A stretch of DNA of 64,000 bases from Streptomyces sp. NBC_01294 (GTDB taxonomy: Bacteria; Actinomycetota; Actinomycetes; Streptomycetales; Streptomycetaceae). Shown here in pieces: positions 1 through 12,123 of the stretch (positions are counted from its first letter, which is position 1; each line of letters begins with the position of its first letter). Made by a program: the position numbers and the translations under genes. The notes under the pieces were generated by a model, which saw nothing but the letters and a program-made list of their open reading frames with translations, made no database searches and was not told the DNA's origin. The stretch covers positions 6,663,501-6,727,500 of the forward strand of contig NZ_CP108423.1 of NCBI RefSeq assembly GCF_035917235.1, given 5' to 3'.

Positions 1-528
1 GTCACCCCGCACCACCTCCTCCTCACCGACGAGCTCGTCCGCTCCTACAACGCGGTCTACAAGGTCAACCCGCCGCTGCGCACCGAGCGCGACGTGCTGG
101 CCCTGCGCGAGGCGCTCGCCGACGGCACGATCGACATCGTCGCCACCGACCACGCCCCGCACCCGCACGAGGACAAGGACTGCGAGTGGGCCGCCGCCGC
201 CATGGGCATGGTGGGCCTGGAGACCGCGCTCTCCGTCGTCCAGCAGACGATGGTGGAGACCGGACTGCTCGACTGGGCGGGCGTCGCCGAACGGATGTCC
301 TTCGCTCCCGCGCGCATCGGCAGCCTGGAGAACCACGGCCGTCCCGTCTCGGCAGGTGAACCCGCGAACCTGACCTTGGTCGATACCTCGTACCGTGGTG
401 TCGTGGACCCCGCACAATTCGCCTCCCGCAGCCGCAACACGCCTTACGAGGGCCGTGAGCTGCCGGGGCGCGTCACTCATACCTTCCTGCGGGGCCGGGC
501 AACGGTCGTGGACGGGAAACTGGCGTGA
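1..528 (+). CDS. pyrC: Dihydroorotase, C-terminal part (5' end outside window)
   Basis: Reading frame 1 is open from the first base and ends at 528. The visible 175 residues are the C-terminal part of a roughly 430-aa class I dihydroorotase, which closes carbamoyl aspartate to dihydroorotate in pyrimidine synthesis. The first residues include the family motif [11 protein letters not shown] and then KVNPPLRT, followed by [10 protein letters not shown], whose Asp and His belong to the amidohydrolase metal site. The C-terminus has the usual [10 protein letters not shown] and a GRATVVDGK tail typical of cyclic amidohydrolases. The stop overlaps the GTG of the next gene, so it is the upstream member of the pyr operon. 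Identity is secure; only the N-terminal half is missing. Confidence 0.96.
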   Translation, partial: VTPHHLLLTDELVRSYNAVYKVNPPLRTERDVLALREALADGTIDIVATDHAPHPHEDKDCEWAAAAMGMVGLETALSVVQQTMVETGLLDWAGVAERMSFAPARIGSLENHGRPVSAGEPANLTLVDTSYRGVVDPAQFASRSRNTPYEGRELPGRVTHTFLRGRATVVDGKLA

Positions 529-1106
529 CACCTGCAGTAATCCAACTGGCCGCCGAGGCCGCCGAACGACAGTCGGCGGAGGTGACCAGTGTCGGCGCCC
601 GCATCGCGTGGGTGATCGGCCTGATCGTCTTCATCGCGTTCGTGTACTGGCTGATGCGGCAGGGCTGGAAATGGCGCGGCGCCCTGCAGAGCGATCTGCC
701 GGAGCTGCCCGCCGCCCCCGACGGTCTCCCCGCGCACCGGCTGGCCCTGACCGGCCGGTACCACGGCTCCACCACCGCCGGGCAGTGGCTCGACCGGATC
801 GTCGCCCACGGTCTGGGCGTCCGCAGCCGGGTCGAGCTCACGCTCACCGACGCGGGCCTGGACGTGGTCCGACCGGGGGCCACCGACTTCTTCGTACCGG
901 CCGCGCAGCTGCGCGGCGCCCGCCTCGACAAGGGAATCGCGGGCAAGGTACTCACCGAGGGCGGTCTGCTCGTCGTCACATGGGCGCACGGCGACAAGCT
1001 GATCGACTCCGGATTCCGCTCCGACCGCGCGGCCGAACACGCCGCCTGGGTCGAAGCCCTCAATCTCATGAACTCATCCATCACGACGGAAGGCGCCGAA
1101 CGATGA
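525..1106 (+). CDS. Membrane-anchored PH-like protein of the pyr operon
   Basis: A 193-aa protein starting at GTG 525, overlapping the pyrC stop (GTGA). It has one clear transmembrane segment near residues 25-45 ([17 protein letters not shown]), then a cytoplasmic region of about 140 residues with alternating beta segments ([36 protein letters not shown]). That pattern fits a PH-like domain as seen in the conserved small membrane protein that actinobacteria keep between pyrC and carA. It ends in ATGA overlap with carA, so it is translationally coupled. Its role is not known to me. Operon position suggests a link to pyrimidine synthesis or simple co-expression, but nothing catalytic can be seen. 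Confidence 0.8.
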   Translation: MTPAVIQLAAEAAERQSAEVTSVGARIAWVIGLIVFIAFVYWLMRQGWKWRGALQSDLPELPAAPDGLPAHRLALTGRYHGSTTAGQWLDRIVAHGLGVRSRVELTLTDAGLDVVRPGATDFFVPAAQLRGARLDKGIAGKVLTEGGLLVVTWAHGDKLIDSGFRSDRAAEHAAWVEALNLMNSSITTEGAER

Positions 1107-2258
1107 CGACCTCCACCAGGGGAGCAGCCAAAGCTCCCGCCGTACTCGTCCTGGAGGACGGTCGGATCTTCCGCGGCCGCGCCTACGGCGCTGTGGGGGA
1201 GACCTTCGGCGAGGCCGTGTTCTCCACCGGCATGACCGGCTACCAGGAGACCCTCACCGACCCGTCGTACCACCGGCAGGTCGTCGTGATGACCGCCCCG
1301 CACGTGGGCAACACCGGCGTCAACGACGAGGACCCCGAGTCCTCCCGCATCTGGGTGGCCGGCTACGTCGTCCGCGACCCCGCCCGCGTCCCCTCCAACT
1401 GGCGCTCGCGGCGCTCGCTGGACGAGGAGCTCGTCAAGCAGGGCGTCGTCGGGATCTCCGGCATCGACACCCGCGCCCTGACCCGCCACCTGCGCGAGCG
1501 CGGCGCCATGCGCGTCGGCATCTTCTCCGGCGAGGCCTGGGTCGGCATCCGCGACGAGGCACTGCTGGCCAAGGTCCAGTCCCAGCCGCAGATGAAGGGC
1601 GCGAACCTCTCCGCCGAGGTCGCCACCAAGGAGGCGTACGTCGTCCCCGCGATCGGCGAGAAGCGCTTCACCGTCGCCGCCGTCGACCTCGGCATCAAGG
1701 GCATGACCCCGCACCGGATGGCCGAGCGCGGCATCGAGGTGCACGTGCTGCCCGCCACCGCCACCGTCGAGGACGTGTACGCGGTCAACCCGGACGGCGT
1801 GTTCTTCTCCAACGGCCCGGGCGACCCGGCCACCGCCGACGGCCCCGTCGCCGTCATGCAGGGCGTGCTGGAGCGCAAGACCCCGCTCTTCGGCATCTGC
1901 TTCGGCAACCAGATCCTCGGCCGCGCGCTCGGCTTCGGCACCTACAAGCTGAAGTACGGCCACCGCGGCATCAACCAGCCGGTGCAGGACCGCACCACCG
2001 GCAAGGTCGAGATCACCGCGCACAACCACGGCTTCGCCGTCGACGCGCCCCTCGACAAGGTCTCGGACACCGCCTACGGCCGCGCCGAGGTCTCCCACGT
2101 CTGCCTGAACGACCAGGTCGTCGAAGGCCTCCAGCTGCTCGACCAGCCGGCCTTCTCCGTCCAGTACCACCCCGAGGCGGCCGCCGGCCCGCACGACGCC
2201 GCGTACCTCTTCGACCGCTTCACGTCTTTGATGGAAACCGCCCTGATGGAGGCCGAGC

Positions 2259-2266
<8 letters not shown>
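1103..2266 (+). CDS. carA: Carbamoyl-phosphate synthase small (glutaminase) subunit
   Basis: A 387-aa protein, normal length for CarA, starting at ATG 1103 within an ATGA overlap. The N-terminal domain carries the family pattern [14 protein letters not shown]. The C-terminal class I glutamine amidotransferase domain has the nucleophile Cys266 in GICFGNQ and the His356/Glu358 pair in QYHPEA. It releases ammonia from glutamine and channels it to CarB for carbamoyl phosphate, used in pyrimidine and arginine synthesis. GICFGNQ in place of the common GICLGHQ is a normal actinobacterial variant as far as I know. The end overlaps the carB GTG by 8 nt, consistent with equimolar synthesis of the two subunits. 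A longer upstream reading frame is an artefact of high GC. Confidence 0.97.
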
Positions 2267-5567
<3,301 letters not shown>

Positions 5568-5592
5568 GCAGCCCGTACAGCCCGGACACGGG

Positions 5593-5628
5593 GAGGGGGA
5601 CACCGGTTTCACGACGGGTGTCCCCCTC
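5593..5628 (+). terminator. Hairpin after carB
   Basis: A perfect 12-bp stem (GAGGGGGACACC paired with GGTGTCCCCCTC) around a 12-nt loop lies 25 nt after the carB stop and is followed by TT. It probably terminates or attenuates transcription before pyrD, which starts 30 nt further on. It lacks a long U tract, as is usual in Streptomyces. Confidence 0.7.
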
Positions 5629-5657
5629 TTCACGAGCGCAGAGGGATCTTCTCGACG

Positions 5658-6767
5658 ATGTACAAAATCTTCTTCAACCTGGTCTTCAAGCGGATGGACC
5701 CGGAGCAGGCCCACTACATGGCCTTCCGCTGGATCCGCCTCGCGGCCCGCACGCCCGTGCTGCGCACCTTCCTCGCGGCCTGGCTCGCCCCGCGCCACAA
5801 GGAGCTGCGTACGGAGGCCCTGGGCCTGCGCATGCACGGCCCCTTCGGGCTCGCCGCCGGCTTCGACAAGAACGCCGTCGCCATCGACGGTATGTCGATG
5901 CTCGGCTTCGACCACATCGAGATCGGCACGGTGACGGCCGAGGCGCAGCCCGGCAACCCGAAGAAGCGGCTCTTCCGGCTCGTGCCGGACCGCGCGCTGA
6001 TCAACCGGATGGGCTTCAACAACGAGGGCTCGGCGGCCGTCGCGGCCCGCCTGGCGGCTCGCGAGGCCGTTTTCCGGACCGTCGTCGGCGTCAACATCGG
6101 CAAGACGAAGGCCGTGCCGGAGGAGGAGGCGGTGGGGGACTACGTCGCCTCCACCGAGCGGCTCGCCCGCCACGCCGACTACCTCGTGGTGAACGTCTCC
6201 TCCCCGAACACCCCGGGCCTGCGCAACCTCCAGGCCACCGAGTCGCTGCGGCCGCTGCTGACGGCCGTACGGGAGGCCGCGGACCGGGTGGTCACCGACC
6301 GCCGGGTGCCGCTGCTGGTCAAGATCGCGCCCGACCTCGCGGACGAGGACGTCGACGCGGTCGCGGACCTGGCGCTGGAGCTGGGCCTGGACGGCATCAT
6401 CGCGACGAACACCACCATCGCGCGGGAGGGGCTGGGCCTGAAGTCCTCCCCGGACCTCGTGAAGGAGACCGGCGGGCTCTCCGGCGCCCCCGTCAAGGAG
6501 CGCTCGCTCGAGGTCCTGCGCCGCCTGTACGCCCGTGTGGGGGACCGGCTGGTCCTGGTCGGGGTCGGCGGCATCGAGAACGCCGAGGACGCCTGGCAGC
6601 GGATCCTGGCCGGTGCCACGCTGATCCAGGGGTACAGCGCCTTCATCTACGAGGGCCCGTTCTACGCCCGCGCCATCCACAAGGGCCTGGCCGCGCGCCT
6701 GGCCGTCAGCCCGTACGCGACGCTCGCCGACGCGGTGGGCGCCGAGACCCGAAAGGCCGCCCAGTGA
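5658..6767 (+). CDS. pyrD: Dihydroorotate dehydrogenase (quinone, class 2)
   Basis: A 369-aa protein from ATG 5658. The N-terminal about 40 residues ([20 protein letters not shown]) form the amphipathic membrane-association helices that distinguish class 2, quinone-linked enzymes from the soluble class 1. The TIM barrel follows with the FMN contact region [10 protein letters not shown], the substrate motif NRMGFNN, and [10 protein letters not shown], which contains the serine general base of class 2 enzymes. ATNTTI and VGVGGI near the end are the usual FMN phosphate-binding loops. It oxidises dihydroorotate to orotate at the membrane. The stop overlaps the pyrF GTG, so the two are coupled. 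Confidence 0.97.
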   Translation: MYKIFFNLVFKRMDPEQAHYMAFRWIRLAARTPVLRTFLAAWLAPRHKELRTEALGLRMHGPFGLAAGFDKNAVAIDGMSMLGFDHIEIGTVTAEAQPGNPKKRLFRLVPDRALINRMGFNNEGSAAVAARLAAREAVFRTVVGVNIGKTKAVPEEEAVGDYVASTERLARHADYLVVNVSSPNTPGLRNLQATESLRPLLTAVREAADRVVTDRRVPLLVKIAPDLADEDVDAVADLALELGLDGIIATNTTIAREGLGLKSSPDLVKETGGLSGAPVKERSLEVLRRLYARVGDRLVLVGVGGIENAEDAWQRILAGATLIQGYSAFIYEGPFYARAIHKGLAARLAVSPYATLADAVGAETRKAAQ

Positions 6768-7603
6768 CTGTGACCCCGTTCGGCACCCGCCTGCGCGCCG
6801 CGATGGACTCCCGCGGCCCGCTGTGCGTGGGCATCGACCCGCACGCCGCCCTGCTGGCGCAGTGGGGCCTCCAGGACGACATCGCGGGCCTGGAGCGCTT
6901 CTCCCGCACGGTCGTCGAGGCGCTCGCCGAGTCGGTGGCGGTCTTCAAGCCGCAGGCCGCCTTCTTCGAGCGGTTCGGCTCCAAGGGCGTCGCCGTCCTG
7001 GAGCAGACCGTCGCGGACGCCCGGGCGGCCGGGACCCTGGTCGTCATGGACGCCAAGCGGGGCGACATCGGCTCGACCATGGCGGCGTACGCCTCGGCCT
7101 TCCTGGACCCGTCCTCGCCGCTGTTCTCGGACGCGCTGACGGTCTCCCCGTACCTGGGCTACGGCTCGCTGAAGCCGGCCGTGGAGCTGGCCCGGGAGTC
7201 GGGCGCGGGCCTGTTCGTGCTCGCCCTGACCTCGAACCCGGAGGGCGCGGAGGTCCAGCGGGCGGTCCGGGAGGACGGCCGCACCATCGGCGCGACCATG
7301 CTGGCGCACCTGGCGGCGGAGAACGCGGACGCCTCCCCGATGGGGTCCTTCGGCGCGGTGGTCGGCGCGACCCTGGGCGACCTGTCCTCCTTCGACCTGG
7401 ACATCAACGGGCCGCTGCTGGCCCCCGGCATCGGCGCGCAGGGCGCGACGGCGGCGGACCTGCCGGCGGTGTTCGGCAAGGCCGTGCGCAATGTCGTCCC
7501 GAACGTCTCGCGGGGCGTCCTCAAGCACGGTCCGGACGTGGCGGCCCTGCGCGACTCTGCGCGCCGGTTCGCCGACGAGATCCGCGAGGCCGTCTCGGCG
7601 TAG
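6764..7603 (+). CDS. pyrF: Orotidine 5'-phosphate decarboxylase, type 2
   Basis: A 279-aa protein from GTG 6764, which overlaps the pyrD stop; a second GTG six bases on is an alternative start. It is the longer (type 2) OMP decarboxylase typical of actinobacteria. The catalytic Asp-Lys-Asp array is visible in VVMDAKRGDIGSTM, preceded by VFKPQAAFFERFG. It decarboxylates OMP to UMP, the last step of de novo UMP synthesis, completing the pyrC-carAB-pyrD-pyrF set. pyrB, pyrR and pyrE are not in the window. About 300 nt follow before the next gene, so the pyr transcription unit likely ends here. Confidence 0.97.
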   Translation: MTVTPFGTRLRAAMDSRGPLCVGIDPHAALLAQWGLQDDIAGLERFSRTVVEALAESVAVFKPQAAFFERFGSKGVAVLEQTVADARAAGTLVVMDAKRGDIGSTMAAYASAFLDPSSPLFSDALTVSPYLGYGSLKPAVELARESGAGLFVLALTSNPEGAEVQRAVREDGRTIGATMLAHLAAENADASPMGSFGAVVGATLGDLSSFDLDINGPLLAPGIGAQGATAADLPAVFGKAVRNVVPNVSRGVLKHGPDVAALRDSARRFADEIREAVSA

Positions 7604-7681
7604 CGGGCCACCTGCGAGGTCTCGTTCGCACCTCTCGGCGCGGCGTCTCGCACTCCTTGGCGAAACTCGAACGTCTTTCCT

Positions 7682-7707
7682 CGGACAAAACGGGGGTATT
7701 TTGTCCG
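7682..7707. promoter_or_regulatory. Inverted repeat between pyrF and mihF
   Basis: CGGACAAAA and TTTTGTCCG form a perfect 9-bp inverted repeat separated by 8 nt. It lies 79 nt after the pyrF stop and about 200 nt before mihF. The A/T-rich centre of each arm is unusual for this genome. It could be a terminator for the pyr operon or a dimeric operator for the mihF-gmk-rpoZ unit. The sequence does not decide between these. Confidence 0.45.
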
Positions 7708-7755
7708 TGATGTACGGTTCAGTGGAGGCTGACCAGGACTTTTCGTCCGTTCTCG

Positions 7756-7784
7756 CTGACTGGAGCGGTGTTGGCCGCTAGTCT
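7756..7784 (+). promoter_or_regulatory. Candidate housekeeping-sigma promoter for mihF
   Basis: CTGAC (7756-7760, close to TTGAC) and TAGTCT (7779-7784) are separated by 18 nt, which fits a HrdB-type promoter. It would give a 5' leader of about 115 nt before mihF. Apart from this and the inverted repeat at 7682-7707, I see nothing else in the 302-nt gap 7604-7905. Confidence 0.4.
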
Positions 7785-7905
7785 CCGAGCAGAGTGAACG
7801 AGCAGCGAACGAATTCCGTCGCTGTTCGGGGGCTCGCCTGGTGTGGTGCCCTCGGGTTACCCACCGGTCCGTATCCGACAGTTCGACATCCGAGGTGACG
7901 TAGGC

Positions 7906-8229
7906 GTGGCTCTTCCGCCCCTTACCCCTGAACAGCGCGCAGCCGCGCTCGAAAAGGCCGCCGCGGCTCGCCGGGAGCGGGCCGAGGTGAAGAATCGACT
8001 CAAGCACTCCGGCGCCTCGCTCCAAGAGGTCATCAAGACGGGCCAGGAGAACGACGTCATCGGCAAGATGAAGGTCTCCGCCCTGCTGGAGTCTCTGCCT
8101 GGCGTGGGCAAGGTGCGCGCCAAGCAGATCATGGAGCGTCTCGGCATCTCCGAGTCCCGGCGTGTCCGAGGTCTCGGTTCCAACCAGATCGCCTCTCTGG
8201 AGCGCGAGTTCGGCAGCACCGGCGCCTGA
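7906..8229 (+). CDS. mihF: Integration host factor, actinobacterial type (sIHF/mIHF)
   Basis: A 107-aa protein. GTG 7906 ([18 protein letters not shown]) was chosen over the longer frame because it gives the length and N-terminus known for Streptomyces sIHF. A basic N-terminal helix ([17 protein letters not shown]) is followed by an H2TH-like DNA-binding module, including [20 protein letters not shown] and then RVRGLGSNQ. In mycobacteria and streptomycetes this nucleoid-associated protein binds DNA non-specifically and affects topology, sporulation and antibiotic production. It is unrelated in fold to E. coli IHF. Its place directly before gmk and rpoZ is conserved. Confidence 0.97.
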   Translation: MALPPLTPEQRAAALEKAAAARRERAEVKNRLKHSGASLQEVIKTGQENDVIGKMKVSALLESLPGVGKVRAKQIMERLGISESRRVRGLGSNQIASLEREFGSTGA

Positions 8230-8290
8230 GGCGTCGACTGAAGTTCTCCCGGCGTTCTCAGGCAGTCCTGGGAACCTGGATAATCGCTCT

Positions 8291-8854
8291 ATGGCAGCAG
8301 AGGTTCGTCCGCGGCTGACCGTGCTCTCCGGCCCCTCCGGGGTCGGCAAGAGCACGGTCGTCGCGCATATGCGCAAGGTTCACCCCGAGGTATGGCTCTC
8401 GGTGTCGGCCACCACCCGCAAGCCGCGGCCCGGTGAGCGACACGGAGTCCACTACTTCTTCGTCAACGACGACGAGTTCGACAAGCTGATCGCCAACGGC
8501 GAGCTGCTGGAGTGGGCCGAGTTCGCGGGCAACCGCTACGGCACACCGCGCGGCGCGGTGCTGGAACGCCTGGACAACGGCGAGCCGGTACTGCTGGAGA
8601 TCGACCTCCAGGGCGCACGACTCGTCCGCGAGTCCATGCCCGACGCCCAGCTGGTCTTCCTGGCTCCCCCGAGCTGGGACGAGCTGGTCCGCCGGCTGAC
8701 CGGCCGGGGCACCGAATCGGCCGAGGTCATCGAGCGCCGGCTCGCCACCGCCAAGATCGAACTCGCTGCCGAGTCCGAGTTCGACACCACCCTGGTCAAC
8801 ACCTCCGTCGAGGACGTTGCGCGCGAGCTGCTAGCCTTGGTGGCAGTTGTCTGA
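8291..8854 (+). CDS. gmk: Guanylate kinase
   Basis: A 187-aa protein from ATG 8291. The P-loop GPSGVGKST is at residues 14-22, followed by the GMP-binding elements [11 protein letters not shown] and HYFFV, and the lid region [14 protein letters not shown]. It phosphorylates GMP to GDP. Length is normal. A longer in-frame extension begins inside mihF and is not needed. With mihF and rpoZ it forms a compact unit and ends 72 nt before rpoZ. Confidence 0.97.
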   Translation: MAAEVRPRLTVLSGPSGVGKSTVVAHMRKVHPEVWLSVSATTRKPRPGERHGVHYFFVNDDEFDKLIANGELLEWAEFAGNRYGTPRGAVLERLDNGEPVLLEIDLQGARLVRESMPDAQLVFLAPPSWDELVRRLTGRGTESAEVIERRLATAKIELAAESEFDTTLVNTSVEDVARELLALVAVV

Positions 8855-8926
8855 TCGTTGATCGATGTTTTGAATCGATCGATACCAGGACGGCCCCATC
8901 TTTCACCCATCTTCGGAAGGTAGAGC

Positions 8927-9199
8927 GTGTCCTCTTCCATCACTGCGCCCGAGGGCATCATCAACCCGCCGATCGACGAGCTGCTCGAGGCCACGGACTC
9001 GAAGTACAGCCTCGTGATCTACGCGGCCAAGCGCGCGCGTCAGATTAACGCGTACTACTCGCAGCTCGGTGAGGGCCTGCTCGAGTACGTCGGCCCGCTG
9101 GTGGACACCCACGTCCACGAGAAGCCGCTTTCGATCGCGCTGCGCGAGATCAACGCGGGTCTGCTGACCTCCGAGGCCATCGAGGCCCCGGCCCAGTAG
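8927..9199 (+). CDS. rpoZ: RNA polymerase omega subunit
   Basis: A 90-aa protein from GTG 8927 with a GGAAGG ribosome binding site 7-12 nt upstream. The omega signature is seen as [20 protein letters not shown], then AAKRARQIN and [10 protein letters not shown]. It aids folding and assembly of the beta-prime subunit and, in Streptomyces, affects ppGpp-linked traits and secondary metabolism. A strong terminator hairpin follows. Confidence 0.97.
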   Translation: MSSSITAPEGIINPPIDELLEATDSKYSLVIYAAKRARQINAYYSQLGEGLLEYVGPLVDTHVHEKPLSIALREINAGLLTSEAIEAPAQ

Positions 9200-9216
9200 G
9201 CACCGAGATTCCTTTC

Positions 9217-9253
9217 ACCACAGGCCCGGCAGAACATCTGCCGGGCCTGTGGT
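9217..9253 (+). terminator. Strong hairpin after rpoZ
   Basis: A perfect 17-bp stem with a 3-nt loop (ACA) starts 18 nt after the rpoZ stop. One of the strongest hairpins in the window, it separates rpoZ from coaBC. Confidence 0.85.
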
Positions 9254-9322
9254 GTGTCATGGGTAGGTACGACGGGCAGAGCCGAACGCGTCGGACACGT
9301 CGGACAGGTCGAAGGGAAGTGC

Positions 9323-10540
9323 ATGGTGGGTAAGCCGAAGGTCGTGCTGGGGGTCAGCGGCGGGATCGCCGCCTACAAGGCGTGCGAGCTGCTCCGCCTG
9401 CTGACCGAGTCCGGCCACGAGGTGCGGGTGGTGCCCACCGCGGCCTCCCTGAACTTCGTCGGCGAGGCCACCTGGGCCGCCCTCTCCGGCAATCCGGCCT
9501 CCACCGAGGTGTGGGAGTCCGTCCACGAGGTGCCGCACGTGCGCATCGGACAGAGCGCCGACCTCGTCGTCGTCGCCCCGGCCACCGCCGACATGCTGGC
9601 CAAGGCCGCCCACGGGCTCGCCGACGACCTGCTCACGAACACCCTGCTGACCGCCCGCTGCCCGGTGGTCTTCGCCCCCGCCATGCACACCGAGATGTGG
9701 GAGCACCCCGCCACCCAGGAGAACGTGGCCACACTGCGCCGGCGCGGCGCCCTCGTCATCGAGCCCGCCGTCGGCCGGCTCACCGGCAAGGACACCGGCA
9801 AGGGGCGGCTGCCCGACCCCCAGGAGATCTTCGAGGTGTGCCGGGGGGTCCTGGTCCGCGGGGCGGCCGAGCCGGACCTCGTCGGGCGGCACGTGGTGAT
9901 CAGCGCCGGCGGCACGCGCGAGCCGCTGGACCCGGTCCGCTTCCTCGGCAACCGCTCATCAGGCAAGCAGGGCTACGCGCTCGCCCGCACCGCCGTGGCC
10001 CGCGGCGCCCGGGTCACCCTGGTCGCGGCCAACACGGCGCTGGCCGACCCGGCCGGGGTGGACGTCGTCCGCGTGGGGACGGCCGTCCAGCTGCGGGAGG
10101 CCGTGCTCAAGGCGGCCGCGGACGCCGACGCCGTGGTGATGGCCGCGGCCGTGGCCGACTTCCGGCCCGCCGAGTACGCGGGTGGAAAGATCAAGAAGAA
10201 GGACGGGCAGGAGCCCGCGCCCGTGGCGCTGGTGCGCAATCCGGACGTCCTCGCCGAGATCTCGGCCGACCGGGCCCGGGACGGACAGGTCGTGGTCGGA
10301 TTCGCGGCCGAGACCGACGACGTCCTCGCCAACGGCCGGGCCAAGCTCGCGCGCAAAAGGTGTGACCTTCTCGTCGTGAACGAGGTCGGGGAAGCCAGGA
10401 CCTTTGGATCCGAGGAGAACGAAGCGGTCATCCTGGCCTCCGACGGCTCGGAAACCCAGGTCCCCTATGGTCCGAAGGAAGCCCTGGCGGCCGTGATTTG
10501 GGACCAGGTGGCGGTCCGGCTTCCGTCGCGGCGCGCCTGA
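9323..10540 (+). CDS. coaBC: Bifunctional phosphopantothenoylcysteine decarboxylase / phosphopantothenate-cysteine ligase
   Basis: A 405-aa protein from ATG 9323 with GAAGGGA upstream. The N-terminal flavoprotein (CoaC) domain shows GVSGGIAAYK, the substrate-clamp His in EVPHVRI, the PAMHTEMW loop (PXMNXXMW family) and the active-site Cys in VCRG at about residue 175. The C-terminal CoaB half begins at GRHVVISAGGTREPLDPVRF and carries the usual KIKKKDG and NEVGE elements. It performs two consecutive steps of CoA synthesis: ligation of cysteine to 4'-phosphopantothenate, then decarboxylation. Length and order of the halves are standard. Confidence 0.96.
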   Translation: MVGKPKVVLGVSGGIAAYKACELLRLLTESGHEVRVVPTAASLNFVGEATWAALSGNPASTEVWESVHEVPHVRIGQSADLVVVAPATADMLAKAAHGLADDLLTNTLLTARCPVVFAPAMHTEMWEHPATQENVATLRRRGALVIEPAVGRLTGKDTGKGRLPDPQEIFEVCRGVLVRGAAEPDLVGRHVVISAGGTREPLDPVRFLGNRSSGKQGYALARTAVARGARVTLVAANTALADPAGVDVVRVGTAVQLREAVLKAAADADAVVMAAAVADFRPAEYAGGKIKKKDGQEPAPVALVRNPDVLAEISADRARDGQVVVGFAAETDDVLANGRAKLARKRCDLLVVNEVGEARTFGSEENEAVILASDGSETQVPYGPKEALAAVIWDQVAVRLPSRRA

Positions 10541-10736
10541 GCGGATTCCCTTCTCCTGGTCACCTCCGTACGTCAGAATGTGAGTGCCGCAGGTCACACG
10601 GCTCCCAGAAGGCGAGACGGGTGGTCCCGGAAACGGTGGCGACCGATAAACTGCATGAGGAACGTGATCGGGCGCAGCCCCCGATGTGGTTCCGCCAAAT
10701 GATCAGCCAGCAGCCGCTGCAACCCCAGGGAGCGTT

Positions 10737-11945
<1,209 letters not shown>

Positions 11946-11966
11946 GACCTGACGACGCAACACGTG

Positions 11967-12009
11967 ACACGTACGGCCCCGGACCCTCGCGGTCCGGGGC
12001 CGTACGTGT
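11967..12009 (+). terminator. Very long hairpin after metK
   Basis: A perfect 19-bp stem with a 5-nt loop (CTCGC) begins 22 nt after the metK stop. Its right arm runs directly into the first unit of the 18-nt repeat that follows. Confidence 0.85.
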
Positions 12010-12085
12010 TCCCCGGGCCGTACGTGTTCCCCGCGCCGCACGGGTTCTCGGACCGCGTGGGTTCCCGGGCCGTACGGGTTCCAGG
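11998..12085. repeat. Degenerate 18-nt tandem repeat between metK and priA
   Basis: Five imperfect units built on GGCCGTACGTGTTCCCCG. The first two (11998-12015 and 12016-12033) are identical. The next ones (12034-12051, 12052-12067, 12068-12085) diverge but keep the CCG.ACG.GTTC core. The array starts inside the right arm of the metK terminator, so it may have grown by slippage from that hairpin. Confidence 0.75.
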
Positions 12086-12123
12086 CCGACCCGTTGTCGG
12101 TGGCGTTTGGTAAGAATGCGGGT

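Noticed and set aside
10541..10736. SAM or SAH riboswitch before metK
   Set aside because: GCTGCAACCCC looked partly like an SAH motif, but the needed flanking helices and conserved AGGCUCG-type element are missing; it mostly overlaps the ribosome binding site.
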